NCBI GenBank assembly: GCA_029866205.1
Contig: JARWZT010000019.1
Span: forward strand, 1 to 64,000
Origin: Rhodoferax sp.
GTDB lineage: Bacteria > Pseudomonadota > Gammaproteobacteria > Burkholderiales > Burkholderiaceae_C
DNA length: 64,000 bases
Reading direction: 5' to 3'
Part shown: positions 10,579-20,959 of the stretch, in pieces
Layout of the letters: each line of letters begins with the position of its first letter
Position numbering within the stretch: position 1 is the stretch's first letter
The notes under the pieces: model-generated
Databases searched by the model: none
What the model saw: the letters and a program-made list of their open reading frames with translations, nothing else
Told to the model about the DNA's origin: nothing
Translations under genes and position numbers: made by a program

Positions 10579-11162
10579 ACACGGTAGCGGCCCGGCGACC
10601 GGACTCCGTGCGCGCGCTGTTTTGGGCGTTTTCTAGGCTGGCGTTACAGGGTTTTGGTGGCGTGTTGGCCGTGGTGCAGCGCGAACTGGTCGAAAAGAGA
10701 CAGTGGCTCACCCTTGAGGAATTTGTAGAAGATTGGGCCGTCGCCCAAATCATGCCGGGCGCCAACGTGGTGAATTTGTCGCTCATTGTGGGCGATCGTT
10801 TTTTTGGTTGGCGTGGTGCGCTGGCCGCGCTGTCAGGCATGCTGGCGCTGCCGATGGTGGTGGTGCTGGCGCTCAATGTGGGGCTCTCCGGAATAGCGGA
10901 CCAAGGCGTGGTTCAAGACGCACTTCGTGGCATGGGCGCAGTGTCGGCCGGACTGATCGCAGGCACCGGTCTCAAATTGATGCGGGCCTTGCGCGCCAAT
11001 GCCATGGGCAAATCGGTCTGCACTTTGCTGGCCGTTTTGACCTTTATGGCCATTGGACTGCTGCGCCTTCCGTTGATCTGGGTGCTTTTGGGGCTCGGCT
11101 TGCCCGCCATGGGCTGGGCCTATTTCCGCCTGTTGGCGCAATACACGAACACCCGGGCATGA
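10575..11162 (+). CDS. Chromate transporter, N-half type (split ChrA)
   Basis: GGVLAVVQRELVEKRQWLTLEEFVEDWAVAQIMPGANVVNLS typical CHR motif; about 195 aa. Confidence 0.9.
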   Translation: MNTVAARRPDSVRALFWAFSRLALQGFGGVLAVVQRELVEKRQWLTLEEFVEDWAVAQIMPGANVVNLSLIVGDRFFGWRGALAALSGMLALPMVVVLALNVGLSGIADQGVVQDALRGMGAVSAGLIAGTGLKLMRALRANAMGKSVCTLLAVLTFMAIGLLRLPLIWVLLGLGLPAMGWAYFRLLAQYTNTRA

Positions 11163-11752
11163 ACTCCTGGGGAGGGCCAGAACTGGCCACGCTGTTTTTG
11201 CACTTTGTGTCGCTGTCCCTCATGTCCATCGGTGGGGCAATCACCACCGTGCCTGAGATGCACCGGTTTTTGGTCAGCGAACAACTCTGGCTGAGTGAAG
11301 GCCAATTCAGTGATGCAGTGGCTTTGGCCCAGGCCGCACCCGGCCCCAATGTGCTGTTCGTGGCCGTCTTGGGCTGGACGGTTGGCATGAATGCGACGGG
11401 TGCTTGGGCCCCTGGTACGCCGGCCTGGGCTTTGGCCGGCACGACCGTTTTGACCGCCATGTTGGGGATGGTCCTGCCCAGCGCAACTTTGACCTTTTTT
11501 GCCGCCCGCTGGGGTCAGCGCAACCGGGAGCGGCCCACGGTCCGCGCCTTCAAGCTGGCGATGGCACCTATCGTGGTGGCTTTGCTGGTCGCCACGGGCT
11601 GGATTTTGGCTGGATCACAAGGAGACTGGAACTCCCACCCCGGCGCCTATGCGGTTACGGCCGCCAGTGCGTTGCTCGTTTGGCATGGCCGTATCCACCT
11701 GTTGTGGATATTGGGCGCAGGCGCGCTAGCGGGCGTGATGGGCTGGGTTTGA
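11159..11752 (+). CDS. Chromate transporter, C-half type (split ChrA)
   Basis: GGAITTVPEMHRFLVSEQLWLSEGQFSDAVALAQAAPGPNVLFVA; ATGA overlap. Confidence 0.9.
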   Translation: MNSWGGPELATLFLHFVSLSLMSIGGAITTVPEMHRFLVSEQLWLSEGQFSDAVALAQAAPGPNVLFVAVLGWTVGMNATGAWAPGTPAWALAGTTVLTAMLGMVLPSATLTFFAARWGQRNRERPTVRAFKLAMAPIVVALLVATGWILAGSQGDWNSHPGAYAVTAASALLVWHGRIHLLWILGAGALAGVMGWV

Positions 11753-11771
11753 AAAACCCGGGCCATGCGAC

Positions 11772-12140
11772 TTAGCGTGGGCTCTCGAAGAACACGTAGT
11801 TGGTGGCGTAGTCGCTGATCTCAAAGTAGACTTTTTTCTCGCCGGGGTCTGCTTCCATGTTCTGGTTCTCGTCCAATACACCGTAGCCATAACGGTAAGG
11901 GCGCGGTTTGTTGTCGTCGGTTCCCATGGCCGTGGTGAGCTTGTCGATCTTGATAAAGCGGCGCACCAGCTTGTCGCCCGCGTACACCTCCAGCACGCCA
12001 CTGGTACCGGTCCAGTTCTGGATCTCCCGGCCAATCTTGTTTTGCTGCTCTTGGGTACACCCCAGCATGCCAACACTGACGACCAGCGCCAAAGCGAGTC
12101 GCGCGGGGCTCGCCCGCAGATTCAAGGAAGGGATGCGCAT
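11772..12140 (-). CDS. Hypothetical lipoprotein
   Basis: Signal peptide with lipobox VGMLGC; conserved-looking acidic/aromatic C-terminus. Confidence 0.6.
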   Translation of the reverse strand: MRIPSLNLRASPARLALALVVSVGMLGCTQEQQNKIGREIQNWTGTSGVLEVYAGDKLVRRFIKIDKLTTAMGTDDNKPRPYRYGYGVLDENQNMEADPGEKKVYFEISDYATNYVFFESPR

Positions 12141-12161
12141 GGAAAATCCTTTTTTCAAACG

Positions 12162-12932
12162 TTAGTTACCGCCCCGCTGGCGAAGAGCCTCATACAAACA
12201 CACGCCACTGGCCACCGATACGTTCAGGCTCTCTACCGCGCCACGCATGGGAATACGCACCAGTTGGTCGCAGGTTTTGGCAGTGAGCTGGCGCATGCCA
12301 TCGCCCTCAGCCCCCAAAACCAAAGCCACCGGCCCAGTCAAATCCACCTGGTAGAGGGTTTGCGTGGCCATGTCGCTGGTCCCGATCACCCAGATGTTGC
12401 GCTCCTTGAGCTCTCCCAAGGTGCGGGCCAGATTGGTCACCATGAAATAAGGTACGGTTTCGGCCGCTCCGCTGGCCACTTTTGCCACGGTGGCATTGAT
12501 GCCTGCCGCATGGTCTTTGGGAGCGATCACCGCATGCACGCCCGCACCATCGGCCACCCGCAGGCAGGCGCCCAGGTTGTGGGGGTCGGTCACGCCATCC
12601 AACACCAAAATCAACGGATTGACCCGCTGATCGGCGGGCAGTGCGAGCTGCGTGGCCTCCAAATTTTCGAGCAATTCGTCCAACGAGTGCACTTGGGTCA
12701 GTGCCTGCACCCGCGCTGCGACTCCCTGGTGGCCATGACCGCCGCAGAGCTTAGACAGGCGCATGCCATCGGCCTCGATCAGTCGAACACCCGCTTCCTT
12801 GACCTTATCCATGAACTGGCGCATGCGCGCATCACGCCGCGTTGGTTCGAAATAGATTTCGACAATCGACTGGGGAGCGGTTTTCAGGCGTACGCCGACG
12901 GCGTGAAAGCCGAATAGAACTTGGGATGACAT
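12162..12932 (-). CDS. rlmB: 23S rRNA (guanosine(2251)-2'-O)-methyltransferase
   Basis: SpoU-family motifs: [59 protein letters not shown]. Confidence 0.94.
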   Translation of the reverse strand: MSSQVLFGFHAVGVRLKTAPQSIVEIYFEPTRRDARMRQFMDKVKEAGVRLIEADGMRLSKLCGGHGHQGVAARVQALTQVHSLDELLENLEATQLALPADQRVNPLILVLDGVTDPHNLGACLRVADGAGVHAVIAPKDHAAGINATVAKVASGAAETVPYFMVTNLARTLGELKERNIWVIGTSDMATQTLYQVDLTGPVALVLGAEGDGMRQLTAKTCDQLVRIPMRGAVESLNVSVASGVCLYEALRQRGGN

Positions 12933-12979
12933 GCCGCGATTATCGCCCGTGGGGCCAATGTGCCATCGGCCCTTCAGGC

Positions 12980-13681
12980 CTACGGACTGGACAGGTTCGC
13001 GTGGGTCGCATTGGACACCATCCGGCCCGCCTCAATGGTGATACGGCGGTCGCATCGGGCGGCAATGGCCGGGTCATGGGTCACCAGCACCAGCGTCGTA
13101 CCCTGCTCGCGGTTCAGGGCAAACATCAGGGCCATGATGGTCTCACCGGTGGCAAAGTCCAAACTGCCGGTCGGCTCATCGGCCAGCAACAGGGCGGGCT
13201 TGACGACAAATGCCCGGGCCAGCGCCACGCGCTGCTGTTCGCCGCCGCTAAGTACTTTGGGGTAGGCGCCTAGCCGCTGGGACAGTCCCACACGCTCCAG
13301 CATCTCGGCGGCGGCCTTGCGTGCGTCTTTGCGGCCATCGAGTTCGAGTGGCAGCATCACGTTTTCCAGGGCGGTCAGATTGCCCAGCAGCTGAAAGCTC
13401 TGGAAGACAAAACCCACCTTGTGGGCGCGCAGCGCCGCGCGGGCGTCTTCGTCCAGTGCAAACAGGTCTTGTGAACCCAGATGTACCGTCCCGCTCGTAG
13501 GCGTATCCAGCCCGGCAATAATCGACAACAAGGTACTCTTGCCCGAGCCCGAAGCGCCCACGATGGCGGCGGTCTCGCGCTCTTTTAGCGCAAAATCAAT
13601 GTCTTTCAGGATTTCCAGGGTGCCGGTGGAATCGCTGACTGATTTGCAAATGTGCTCGACGGAAATAATGAATTCAGACAT
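12980..13681 (-). CDS. LolD/YbbA-type ABC transporter ATP-binding protein
   Basis: [46 protein letters not shown]. Confidence 0.92.
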   Translation of the reverse strand: MSEFIISVEHICKSVSDSTGTLEILKDIDFALKERETAAIVGASGSGKSTLLSIIAGLDTPTSGTVHLGSQDLFALDEDARAALRAHKVGFVFQSFQLLGNLTALENVMLPLELDGRKDARKAAAEMLERVGLSQRLGAYPKVLSGGEQQRVALARAFVVKPALLLADEPTGSLDFATGETIMALMFALNREQGTTLVLVTHDPAIAARCDRRITIEAGRMVSNATHANLSSP

Positions 13682-14324
13682 GGGGCTTTCTTTGGATCGA
13701 AGACACTTTAACGCAGCCGCCGGCGCCCTGACACTGGGTGTGGCCTTGAGCGCCTGGGCCAAGCCCAAGGGCCCGATTCTGGTCGTGGGCGACTCGCTCA
13801 GCGCCGAATACGGTCTCAAACGTGGCAGCGGATGGGTGGCACTGATGGAGTTGCGGCTGCGCCAGCAGGGAAAGTCGATCCCCGTGGTCAACGCCAGCAT
13901 CAGCGGCGACACGACGTCAGGCGGGCTGTCGCGGCTGCCCGCATTGCTGGCGCAGCACCAGCCGCAACTGGTGGTGATTGAGCTCGGGGGAAACGACGCA
14001 CTGCGCGGTCTTCCACTCAAAACCAGCAAAGACAATATGTTGGCGATGGTCCAGGCCTGCCAGGACGCGAAAGCCAAAGTGCTGTTGCTGGGCATGCAAA
14101 TGCCGCCCAATTACGGTCCCGAGTACAGCGCCAAATTTGTCGCCTTGTACGCGGAGGTGGCGAAATCCAAGGGAACGGGCCTGGTGCCTTTTTTCCTGAA
14201 AGGCGTGGCCGACGTGCCGCAGTCCGACACCCTGTTCCAAAGCGACCGCATTCACCCGCTGGAAGCGGCCCACCCGATCCTGCTGAACAACGTTTGGCCG
14301 GCACTTTCGAAATTGATTGCATGA
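13680..14324 (+). CDS. tesA: Arylesterase / TesA-like SGNH hydrolase with N-terminal signal (RR motif)
   Basis: GDSLSAEYG, ASISGDTTSGGLSRL, ELGGNDALRG, D..H (SDRIHPLEAAH) SGNH blocks. Confidence 0.9.
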   Translation: MGLSLDRRHFNAAAGALTLGVALSAWAKPKGPILVVGDSLSAEYGLKRGSGWVALMELRLRQQGKSIPVVNASISGDTTSGGLSRLPALLAQHQPQLVVIELGGNDALRGLPLKTSKDNMLAMVQACQDAKAKVLLLGMQMPPNYGPEYSAKFVALYAEVAKSKGTGLVPFFLKGVADVPQSDTLFQSDRIHPLEAAHPILLNNVWPALSKLIA

Positions 14325-15376
14325 GCCTGACCCTGCTACCCGCGAGCGAGGTGATTGCCCGCTTTGACCAATTTGACACCTTGATTGATGCCCGCAGTGA
14401 GGGCGAGTACGCGCAAGACCACCTGCCCGGCGCCCTGAACTGGCCGACATTGCACGACGAAGAACGCCAAGCCATCGGCACCATGTACAAACAGGTCAAC
14501 GCCTTCGAGGCCAAAAAACGAGGGGCCGCCCTGGCTGCTCGCAATATTGCCGCGCACATCGAGGCCCATGTGCTGGACAAAGGGCGCGACTGGGGCCCCT
14601 TGGCCTACTGTTGGCGCGGGGGCAAGCGCAGCGGCTCTCTGTCTCTGGTGCTGGACCAGATCGGGTTCCGGGTCTCTTTGGTGGAGGGGGGCTACAAAGC
14701 CTTTCGTGCCGCCATGCTGCAAGACATGGAGACCTGTGCCACCCGCCTGCGCCTGCAGGTGATTTGTGGCACCACTGGCTCGGGCAAAACCCGTCTGTTG
14801 CAGGCGCTGCGAGGCATCGGCGCCCAAGTGCTTGACCTCGAAGACCTTGCCCGGCATCGCAGCTCGGTACTGGGCGCCCTGCCTGGCGTTGAGCAGCCCA
14901 CACAAAAGCGCTTTGACACCCTGGTCTGGGAACAACTCCGCGGTTTTGATCCGGAGCGGGTGGTGTTTGTGGAAAGTGAGAGCAAAAAGGTCGGCAATGT
15001 GTCGATTCACCCGGCTTTGGTGGAGCGTATGCGCAGCAGCCCCTGCAGTGTGGTGGAACTGGCTCTGGACCAGCGCGTTGAGCTGCTGATGGAAGACTAT
15101 GCCTATTTCACGGCCAACCCGGAGCATTTTTGCAACCGGCTTGACGCGCTGACGGCCCAACGGGGCAAGGTCGTGATTGAAGCCTGGAAAGACACTGTTC
15201 GTCGGGGTGATCTCCGCCCGGTGGTGCAAGAACTCCTAACCACACACTATGACCCCGTTTACCTGCAATCCATGGAGCGTAACTTTGGGCAGTTTGGTCA
15301 GGCCTCGCGCCTGACCCCGACGGACCGATCAGAAGCCAGCATGCAGGCCGTGGCAGCATCGCTGCATACCGCCTGA
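14321..15376 (+). CDS. selU: tRNA 2-selenouridine synthase
   Basis: Rhodanese domain with YCWRGGKRSG and P-loop GTTGSGKTRLL; ATGA overlap with tesA-like gene. Confidence 0.92.
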   Translation: MSLTLLPASEVIARFDQFDTLIDARSEGEYAQDHLPGALNWPTLHDEERQAIGTMYKQVNAFEAKKRGAALAARNIAAHIEAHVLDKGRDWGPLAYCWRGGKRSGSLSLVLDQIGFRVSLVEGGYKAFRAAMLQDMETCATRLRLQVICGTTGSGKTRLLQALRGIGAQVLDLEDLARHRSSVLGALPGVEQPTQKRFDTLVWEQLRGFDPERVVFVESESKKVGNVSIHPALVERMRSSPCSVVELALDQRVELLMEDYAYFTANPEHFCNRLDALTAQRGKVVIEAWKDTVRRGDLRPVVQELLTTHYDPVYLQSMERNFGQFGQASRLTPTDRSEASMQAVAASLHTA

Positions 15377-15405
15377 GGCCTCTGCAAAAAAACGGGGGCG
15401 TCTGA

Positions 15406-15597
15406 TCAGGCTGCTGGCGTTGCTTCGGGGCCGCTCTGGGCGGTGTCTTGCGCAGAGGCAGCATCCTGGTCTGGCGTTGAACCGCCCTCTTCGCCGGGGC
15501 CCTTGCGTTCGCTTTTGCTCTTCAGCTTATCTTCTTTTTTGCGCTTCTTGGCGAGTTCTTTTTGACGCTTTTCGTAACCGTAATTGGGAGTTGCCAA
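15406..15597 (-). CDS. Small Lys-rich conserved hypothetical protein
   Basis: MATPNYGYEKRQKELAKKRKKEDK; TTG start inferred. Confidence 0.55.
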   Translation of the reverse strand: MATPNYGYEKRQKELAKKRKKEDKLKSKSERKGPGEEGGSTPDQDAASAQDTAQSGPEATPAA

Positions 15598-15654
15598 GAT
15601 GTGCTTTCGTTATTTGGCGTCGACTTTAACACCTCACTGACGGCGCTCTGCCGA

Positions 15655-16983
15655 TCAGAATCCTGACGGATAGGTTTCTTGTAGCTCAGCCACCGGGGGT
15701 GCAGTGCGCTCCAGCGGCTCTACTGCGCGGGTTTCGTCGTAGTACAGCACCACGTCAAACTGGCGCGGCAAATGGGCACCAAAATAGTGGATGGACCGCT
15801 CACTCTGCGGGCGATAAATCACGCTAATTGCACGCTCCAGACGCCGCTTGTCCAAGGCCAGGGCCAACTCGGGATGGCGGGTGAAGTCGACCATGAAATT
15901 CGAAATGCCGGCCGCATGGAAGGCGGCCTCGTAGCTTTCGGGCAACGCCAGGCGCACTGCCTTGCGCTCGGCGGGCCCGTCCCAATCAGAGGCGGCGGTA
16001 ACGGTGCCATGGTGGGTCGTAAACCCCACCGACAGGGCCTCACGGCCAAACCGCTCCCGCACCAACTGCCCCAGATTGAGCTCGCCGCGCTCATGCATTG
16101 CGGTCGCCCGGGCATCGCCCAGGTGGGAGTTGTGGGCCCAAACCACCATTTTTGCGGGACGCTGCTGACGTTGATGGTGCTCCAGCAATGCCACCAACGT
16201 GTCCATCATGTGCTGATCGCGCAGATTCCATGAAGAAACGTTAGCCCGAAACATGGAGCGGTAGTACTGCTCAGCGTTCTTGACCACCTTGGCGTTTTGT
16301 ACGGCGCAAAACAGGGCTTCTTGCGCACTGACGCCATCGTGCATCAAATAATCGGCCGCGTGCAGCCGCAACTCGGTCAACTCGCGAACCACACCGGCCT
16401 CACACGATGGCGCAAGACCTAAGCCAGCCGCCAAGCCGTAGGACTGGACAGGGCCACCAAAATGGTCAAAGCAGGCATAGTGGCGGCGTGCCCTGCGGGC
16501 AGACGGCGGGTCCACTGCGGTCAGATAGTCAACGACCGCAGCCATCGACGCATGCAGGCTGTACAAATCCAGCCCATAAAACCCCACTTTTTGTGCATCG
16601 CGATTCAGGCCGTCGTTGTGGCTGCGCAGCCATCCAACAAAGTCGAGCAGATCGGCATTTCGCCACATCCATTGGGGAAACCGCTCAAAGTCGGAAAGTG
16701 CCGCCTCTGCGTCCGCGTCACCCGGCGCACCTTGCACATAGCGGTTGACGCGGTAGGAATCGGGCCAGTCCGCTTCGGCCAGCACCGCACAAAAGCCTTT
16801 TTCTGTCATCAGGCGCTTGGTGATCAGTGCCCGGGCGCAGTAAAACTCATGGGTGCCGTGCGAGGCCTCGCCCAAAAGCACCAAATTCGCATTGCCCACC
16901 ACACGCATGAGCGGATCAAAGTCCGCTGCTCCTCCAGTCAAGGGGGAAGCGGCGGAGCGCAATAGCTTGCCCAGCTCCGTCAT
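15655..16983 (-). CDS. Erythromycin-esterase-like family protein
   Basis: VLLGEASHGTHEFY and VVWAHNSHLGDARAT motifs. Confidence 0.9.
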   Translation of the reverse strand: MTELGKLLRSAASPLTGGAADFDPLMRVVGNANLVLLGEASHGTHEFYCARALITKRLMTEKGFCAVLAEADWPDSYRVNRYVQGAPGDADAEAALSDFERFPQWMWRNADLLDFVGWLRSHNDGLNRDAQKVGFYGLDLYSLHASMAAVVDYLTAVDPPSARRARRHYACFDHFGGPVQSYGLAAGLGLAPSCEAGVVRELTELRLHAADYLMHDGVSAQEALFCAVQNAKVVKNAEQYYRSMFRANVSSWNLRDQHMMDTLVALLEHHQRQQRPAKMVVWAHNSHLGDARATAMHERGELNLGQLVRERFGREALSVGFTTHHGTVTAASDWDGPAERKAVRLALPESYEAAFHAAGISNFMVDFTRHPELALALDKRRLERAISVIYRPQSERSIHYFGAHLPRQFDVVLYYDETRAVEPLERTAPPVAELQETYPSGF

Positions 16984-17711
16984 AAAACTCTGCTCGCTGC
17001 AATGCCCTTGAGCGGCCGGGTGGGGTTGCGCACCGGCCCATATGGCGTCTGGCTACGGCCGCGATCCCCTTGGGCCGCGTGGGCCAAAAGCGCAATGACC
17101 TCCTGGTCCGTGGTTTGAGAGAAGTCGTAGTACCAGCGCGCCACCCCCCAAAATTGGGTTGGTGTCAGCGCGGCGACCCATTCGTCCACCTCAGGTTCCA
17201 GACGCCGTGCTATTTGCAAGGCGACTGTAGGCACGGCCACCACCACGCGCCCGACCTTGCGCTCACGCAGCGCACGTATGGCAGCACGCATGGTGGCACC
17301 CGTAGCAATGCCGTCGTCCACCAGGATGACGGTACGCCCCTTGACGTCTGGCGCAGAGCGCCCCGCCCGGTACAGGCGTTCACGGCGCAGCAGCTCATGG
17401 CGTTGGCGCTCAACGACCGGAGCCATGTCCTCCTGGGTCAACTCAAGTTCGGCAACCACATCGTCGTTCAGAACCTGAATGCCGCCACTGGCAATCGCAC
17501 CAAAAGCGAGTTCCTCCTGGCCCGGCACACCGAGCTTGCGCACCACCATGACATCGAGCTCGGCACCCAAGGCCTGTGCAACTTCAAAGGCCACCGGCAC
17601 CCCGCCCCGTGGCAAAGCCAGCACCAGCAAGTCCGCCTCGTCGGTGTGGTGTCTCAGCAAGTCGGCCAAGGCCTTGCCTGCAGCCGTGCGGTTTTCAAAA
17701 GCAAAGTTCAT
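16980..17711 (-). CDS. Phosphoribosyltransferase family protein
   Basis: PRPP motif TVILVDDGIATGATMRAAI; LALPRGGVPVAFEVA; stop overlaps start of the downstream Ere-like gene. Confidence 0.9.
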   Translation of the reverse strand: MNFAFENRTAAGKALADLLRHHTDEADLLVLALPRGGVPVAFEVAQALGAELDVMVVRKLGVPGQEELAFGAIASGGIQVLNDDVVAELELTQEDMAPVVERQRHELLRRERLYRAGRSAPDVKGRTVILVDDGIATGATMRAAIRALRERKVGRVVVAVPTVALQIARRLEPEVDEWVAALTPTQFWGVARWYYDFSQTTDQEVIALLAHAAQGDRGRSQTPYGPVRNPTRPLKGIAASRVL

Positions 17712-17725
17712 GATGATGCCTCCCG

Positions 17726-18535
17726 TTAGTGCTCGGTTGAGCGTGACTTTTGGGGGTTCAGGTGGCGGGAGAACCACCGTGCCGCATGCTGGGCCACAGT
17801 TTCCAGCGCACCTGTCTCTTCAAAAAGGTGGGTGGCACCTTGCACCACCAACAGCTCCTTCTTGCAGTGGAGCCGGGACAGCACCTGTTGGTTTAGACGC
17901 AGCACGTGCATATCCTGGCTACCGACGATCAGCAAAGTAGGCGCCACCACGGAGGAAACCGCATCGGCGGCCAGGTCCGGGCGTCCACCGCGGCTCACAA
18001 TGGCGCCCACGCGGGGTCCCAATTCGGCTGCGGCCACGAGGGCCGCTGCCGCTCCAGTGCTGGCACCAAAGTAGCCCATAGCCAAATCGCGGGTGCCTGG
18101 TGCCTCAGCAAGCCAGCGACTGACCGCCACCAAGCGCCGGGCCAGAAAGGCAATATTGAACCGCAGGTGTCCGTCCTTGGCATCGGCGAGCTCTTCGCGC
18201 GTGGTCAGCAAATCAAACAGCAGCGTTGCATGCGTGGAGGCCTGCAAAGCTTGGGCCACCCAGCGATTGCGCGGGCTATGCCTGCTGCTGCCACTGCCAT
18301 GGGCAAACACCACCAGACTCTGCGCATGCGGGGGAACGACCAGGTCACCGAAAAGCGTGACGCCGTCAACTTCAATTTCCAAACGTTCTTCGGTTGCCGC
18401 AGGGGCGCCTGCCAAGGCCATCGCCATGGCACCGAACTCTTGTTCCCCCTGTGGTGGCGCGCTCGACGGCGGCCCCGTGAAAACGTGATGGCTGATGGTC
18501 ATGGCGTGCGCTCCCCCTTGTGGCTTGATAGGCAT
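17726..18535 (-). CDS. Dienelactone hydrolase/alpha-beta hydrolase family protein
   Basis: FAHGSGSSRHSPRN, nucleophile GYFGASTGAAAAL, GATHLFEE catalytic-His region. Confidence 0.85.
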   Translation of the reverse strand: MPIKPQGGAHAMTISHHVFTGPPSSAPPQGEQEFGAMAMALAGAPAATEERLEIEVDGVTLFGDLVVPPHAQSLVVFAHGSGSSRHSPRNRWVAQALQASTHATLLFDLLTTREELADAKDGHLRFNIAFLARRLVAVSRWLAEAPGTRDLAMGYFGASTGAAAALVAAAELGPRVGAIVSRGGRPDLAADAVSSVVAPTLLIVGSQDMHVLRLNQQVLSRLHCKKELLVVQGATHLFEETGALETVAQHAARWFSRHLNPQKSRSTEH

Positions 18536-18627
18536 CCGGTTTGTCAGCGTCAGCGTCCTTGCCCTGCGCCACCGACCATCCCAACGGATGCACTATTGAA
18601 CCGGGCTCAGCGAGTCCACGCAAGGCG

Positions 18628-19503
18628 TCAGATCACGAAATGCGCAGCTGCAGGGCCATCACCACCAGGGTCGGCAAGCATCGAATCGTCCTTGAGGGTG
18701 ACGCCCGTCAGGCCCAGCGTGCGGGCGCGGTGCAGCAGGTAGTGCAGCTTGTCAGCGGCCTGCTCCACGGCCAAACCGGCCGGGCGCACGTTGGAAATGC
18801 AGTTGCGCTGCGCATCCGTCAGACCCACGCGTGGGGACGCGCTCAGGTAGATCCCCATGCTGTCGGGCGAGCTCAGGCCCGGCCGCTCGCCAATCAGCAC
18901 CACCACGGCACGTGCACCCAAGACCTGGCCTATTTCATCGCCCACGGCGACCCGTGCCTGCTCCACCAACACAACCGGCGCCAGCGCCCAGGCAGTTTGG
19001 TTGTCCGCCTGCAGGCGCTGGCGCAAAGCAGCAATCAAGGGCAATGCGTTTTGATGAACCGCCAGCGCCGACAAACCATCGGCCACCACCAGCGCCAAAT
19101 CGTAGGACGCCGCAGGCGGGCTTTCGGCGCTCCATTGGGTCAAAGCCTGCAGCGATGGCTCGCTCAGACGTCTGCCCAGATCCGGGCGCTGCAGGTAGGT
19201 GTTGCGGTCAGCGGCTGCGCTGCGCAACTGCAAGGTCGCCAAACCACTGTGCTCCAAGCCCAGCGCCAAGCTCGCGGCGTCAAAGGGCCAATGCACCGCG
19301 TCACGCGCCTGGGCGTGGGCGAGCTGAAACTCCAGATGCGCCGCAGTGGGCAAGCTGTGGCCGGCCCGCCCGAGCGCAATGCGCGCATCGGTAAATCGCT
19401 TGAGCGTGCCCCACGGTGCGGGGGTCACCAAGGCCGGCTGGCGGCTGGCCGACGTGTCAAGTGGCAAGCGGGTTTTCGGTGCGGGTGGGGGCGTGGTACT
19501 CAT
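18628..19503 (-). CDS. eutC: Ethanolamine ammonia-lyase small subunit
   Basis: [42 protein letters not shown]. Confidence 0.94.
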   Translation of the reverse strand: MSTTPPPAPKTRLPLDTSASRQPALVTPAPWGTLKRFTDARIALGRAGHSLPTAAHLEFQLAHAQARDAVHWPFDAASLALGLEHSGLATLQLRSAAADRNTYLQRPDLGRRLSEPSLQALTQWSAESPPAASYDLALVVADGLSALAVHQNALPLIAALRQRLQADNQTAWALAPVVLVEQARVAVGDEIGQVLGARAVVVLIGERPGLSSPDSMGIYLSASPRVGLTDAQRNCISNVRPAGLAVEQAADKLHYLLHRARTLGLTGVTLKDDSMLADPGGDGPAAAHFVI

Positions 19504-20912
19504 GCCGCGTCCAATCGTTTCAGGGTATTGGCAAACCGCGCAGGCATGTGCGGCAAAAGACGCGAGTCAGTGCCGCCCTCAAAAATTTCCATTTGCTGCA
19601 ACCAGGCTTCAAATTCGGGCGCGGCGCGCAGGCCCAGGGTCTGGCGCATGACCAGCGCATCGTGAAAAGAGCTGCTTTGGTAGTTGAGCATGATGTCATC
19701 TGCCCCTGGCACACCCATGATGAAATTACACCCGGCGGCGCACAGCAGCGTGAGCAGCGCGTCCATGTCGTCGGAGTCGGCCTCGGCGTGGTTGGTGTAA
19801 CACACGTCACAGCCCATGGGCACACCCAAGAGCTTTCCGCAGAAGTGGTCTTCGAGGCCAGCGCGGATGATTTGCTTGCCGTTGTACAAATACTCTGGGC
19901 CAATAAATCCCACCACTGTGTTCACCAACAAGGGGTTAAACGCCCGCGCCACGCCGTAGGCCCGCGCCTCGATGGTTTGCTGGTCACAACCGTGGTGCGC
20001 CCCGGCCGACAAGGCGCTGCCTTGGCCAGTCTCAAAATACATGACGTTCGCGCCCCGAAGGCCATCGTCAAACACCCGTCCCCGCTGCAAGGACAGGGCC
20101 GCTTGTTGCGCCTGGGCCAGCAAGGCCAGATCAATGCCAAAACTGCGGTGGGTCCCCTCGGTGCCGCCGATCGACTGAAACACCAGATCCACCGGCGCAC
20201 CGCGCCCGATCGCCTGCAAGGTATTGGTCACGTGCGTCAGCACGCAGGACTGCGTAGGAATGCCGTATCCGCCAATGACATCGTCCAACATGTGCACCAG
20301 ATTGACCACCTGCGCCACGTTGTCCGTGGCGGGGTTGATGCCAATCACCGCATCACCGCAGCCGTGCAACAGGCCATCCAGCAGACTGGCGGCAATGCCC
20401 ACGGCGTCGTCGGTGGGATGGTTGGGCTGCAGCCGGGTGGCCAGACGGCCAGTCAGGCCAATGGTGCCGCGAAAGCGGGTGACGACGCTGCACTTGCGGG
20501 CTATCAGCACCAGGTCCTGCAGACGGCAAATCTTGCTGACGGCAGCCACCATCTCGGGGGTGAGCCCTGGTGCCAGAGCCGCCAGCGTTGCGCTGGTGGC
20601 CGCATCGCCCAGCAACCAGTTGCGGAAATCACCCACGGTGAGGTGCGCCACGGGGGCAAATGCGGTCGCCTTATGGGTGTCCAGAATCAGGCGGGTGACT
20701 TCGTCTGCTTCGTAGGGCACCACGCATTCAGTCAAAAAGGCCTTGAGTGGCAGCGCGGCCAGCGCCATTTGGGCGGCCAGACGCTCTTGCATGGTCTGGG
20801 CCATCACACCGCTCAACCGGTCCCCCGACCGCGCCGGTGTCGCCCGCGCCATCAAGGTACGCAGGTCAGCAAACTGGTAGCGCCGGCTACCGATGGTGTG
20901 GGAATAGGCCAT
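19500..20912 (-). CDS. eutB: Ethanolamine ammonia-lyase large subunit
   Basis: [50 protein letters not shown]. Confidence 0.95.
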   Translation of the reverse strand: MAYSHTIGSRRYQFADLRTLMARATPARSGDRLSGVMAQTMQERLAAQMALAALPLKAFLTECVVPYEADEVTRLILDTHKATAFAPVAHLTVGDFRNWLLGDAATSATLAALAPGLTPEMVAAVSKICRLQDLVLIARKCSVVTRFRGTIGLTGRLATRLQPNHPTDDAVGIAASLLDGLLHGCGDAVIGINPATDNVAQVVNLVHMLDDVIGGYGIPTQSCVLTHVTNTLQAIGRGAPVDLVFQSIGGTEGTHRSFGIDLALLAQAQQAALSLQRGRVFDDGLRGANVMYFETGQGSALSAGAHHGCDQQTIEARAYGVARAFNPLLVNTVVGFIGPEYLYNGKQIIRAGLEDHFCGKLLGVPMGCDVCYTNHAEADSDDMDALLTLLCAAGCNFIMGVPGADDIMLNYQSSSFHDALVMRQTLGLRAAPEFEAWLQQMEIFEGGTDSRLLPHMPARFANTLKRLDAA

Positions 20913-20959
20913 GGCAATACAAACGTTGACAAAGCGCCATCACAGGCGGAGACCTATTG

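Noticed and set aside
15655-16983. Macrolide resistance determinant
   Set aside because: Ere-like family is broad; genomic context (PRTase, DLH) suggests a different role and no mobile element is nearby
20913-20959. Cobalamin riboswitch upstream of eutB
   Set aside because: Only about 47 bp between genes; too short for a B12 riboswitch and no B12-box recognised
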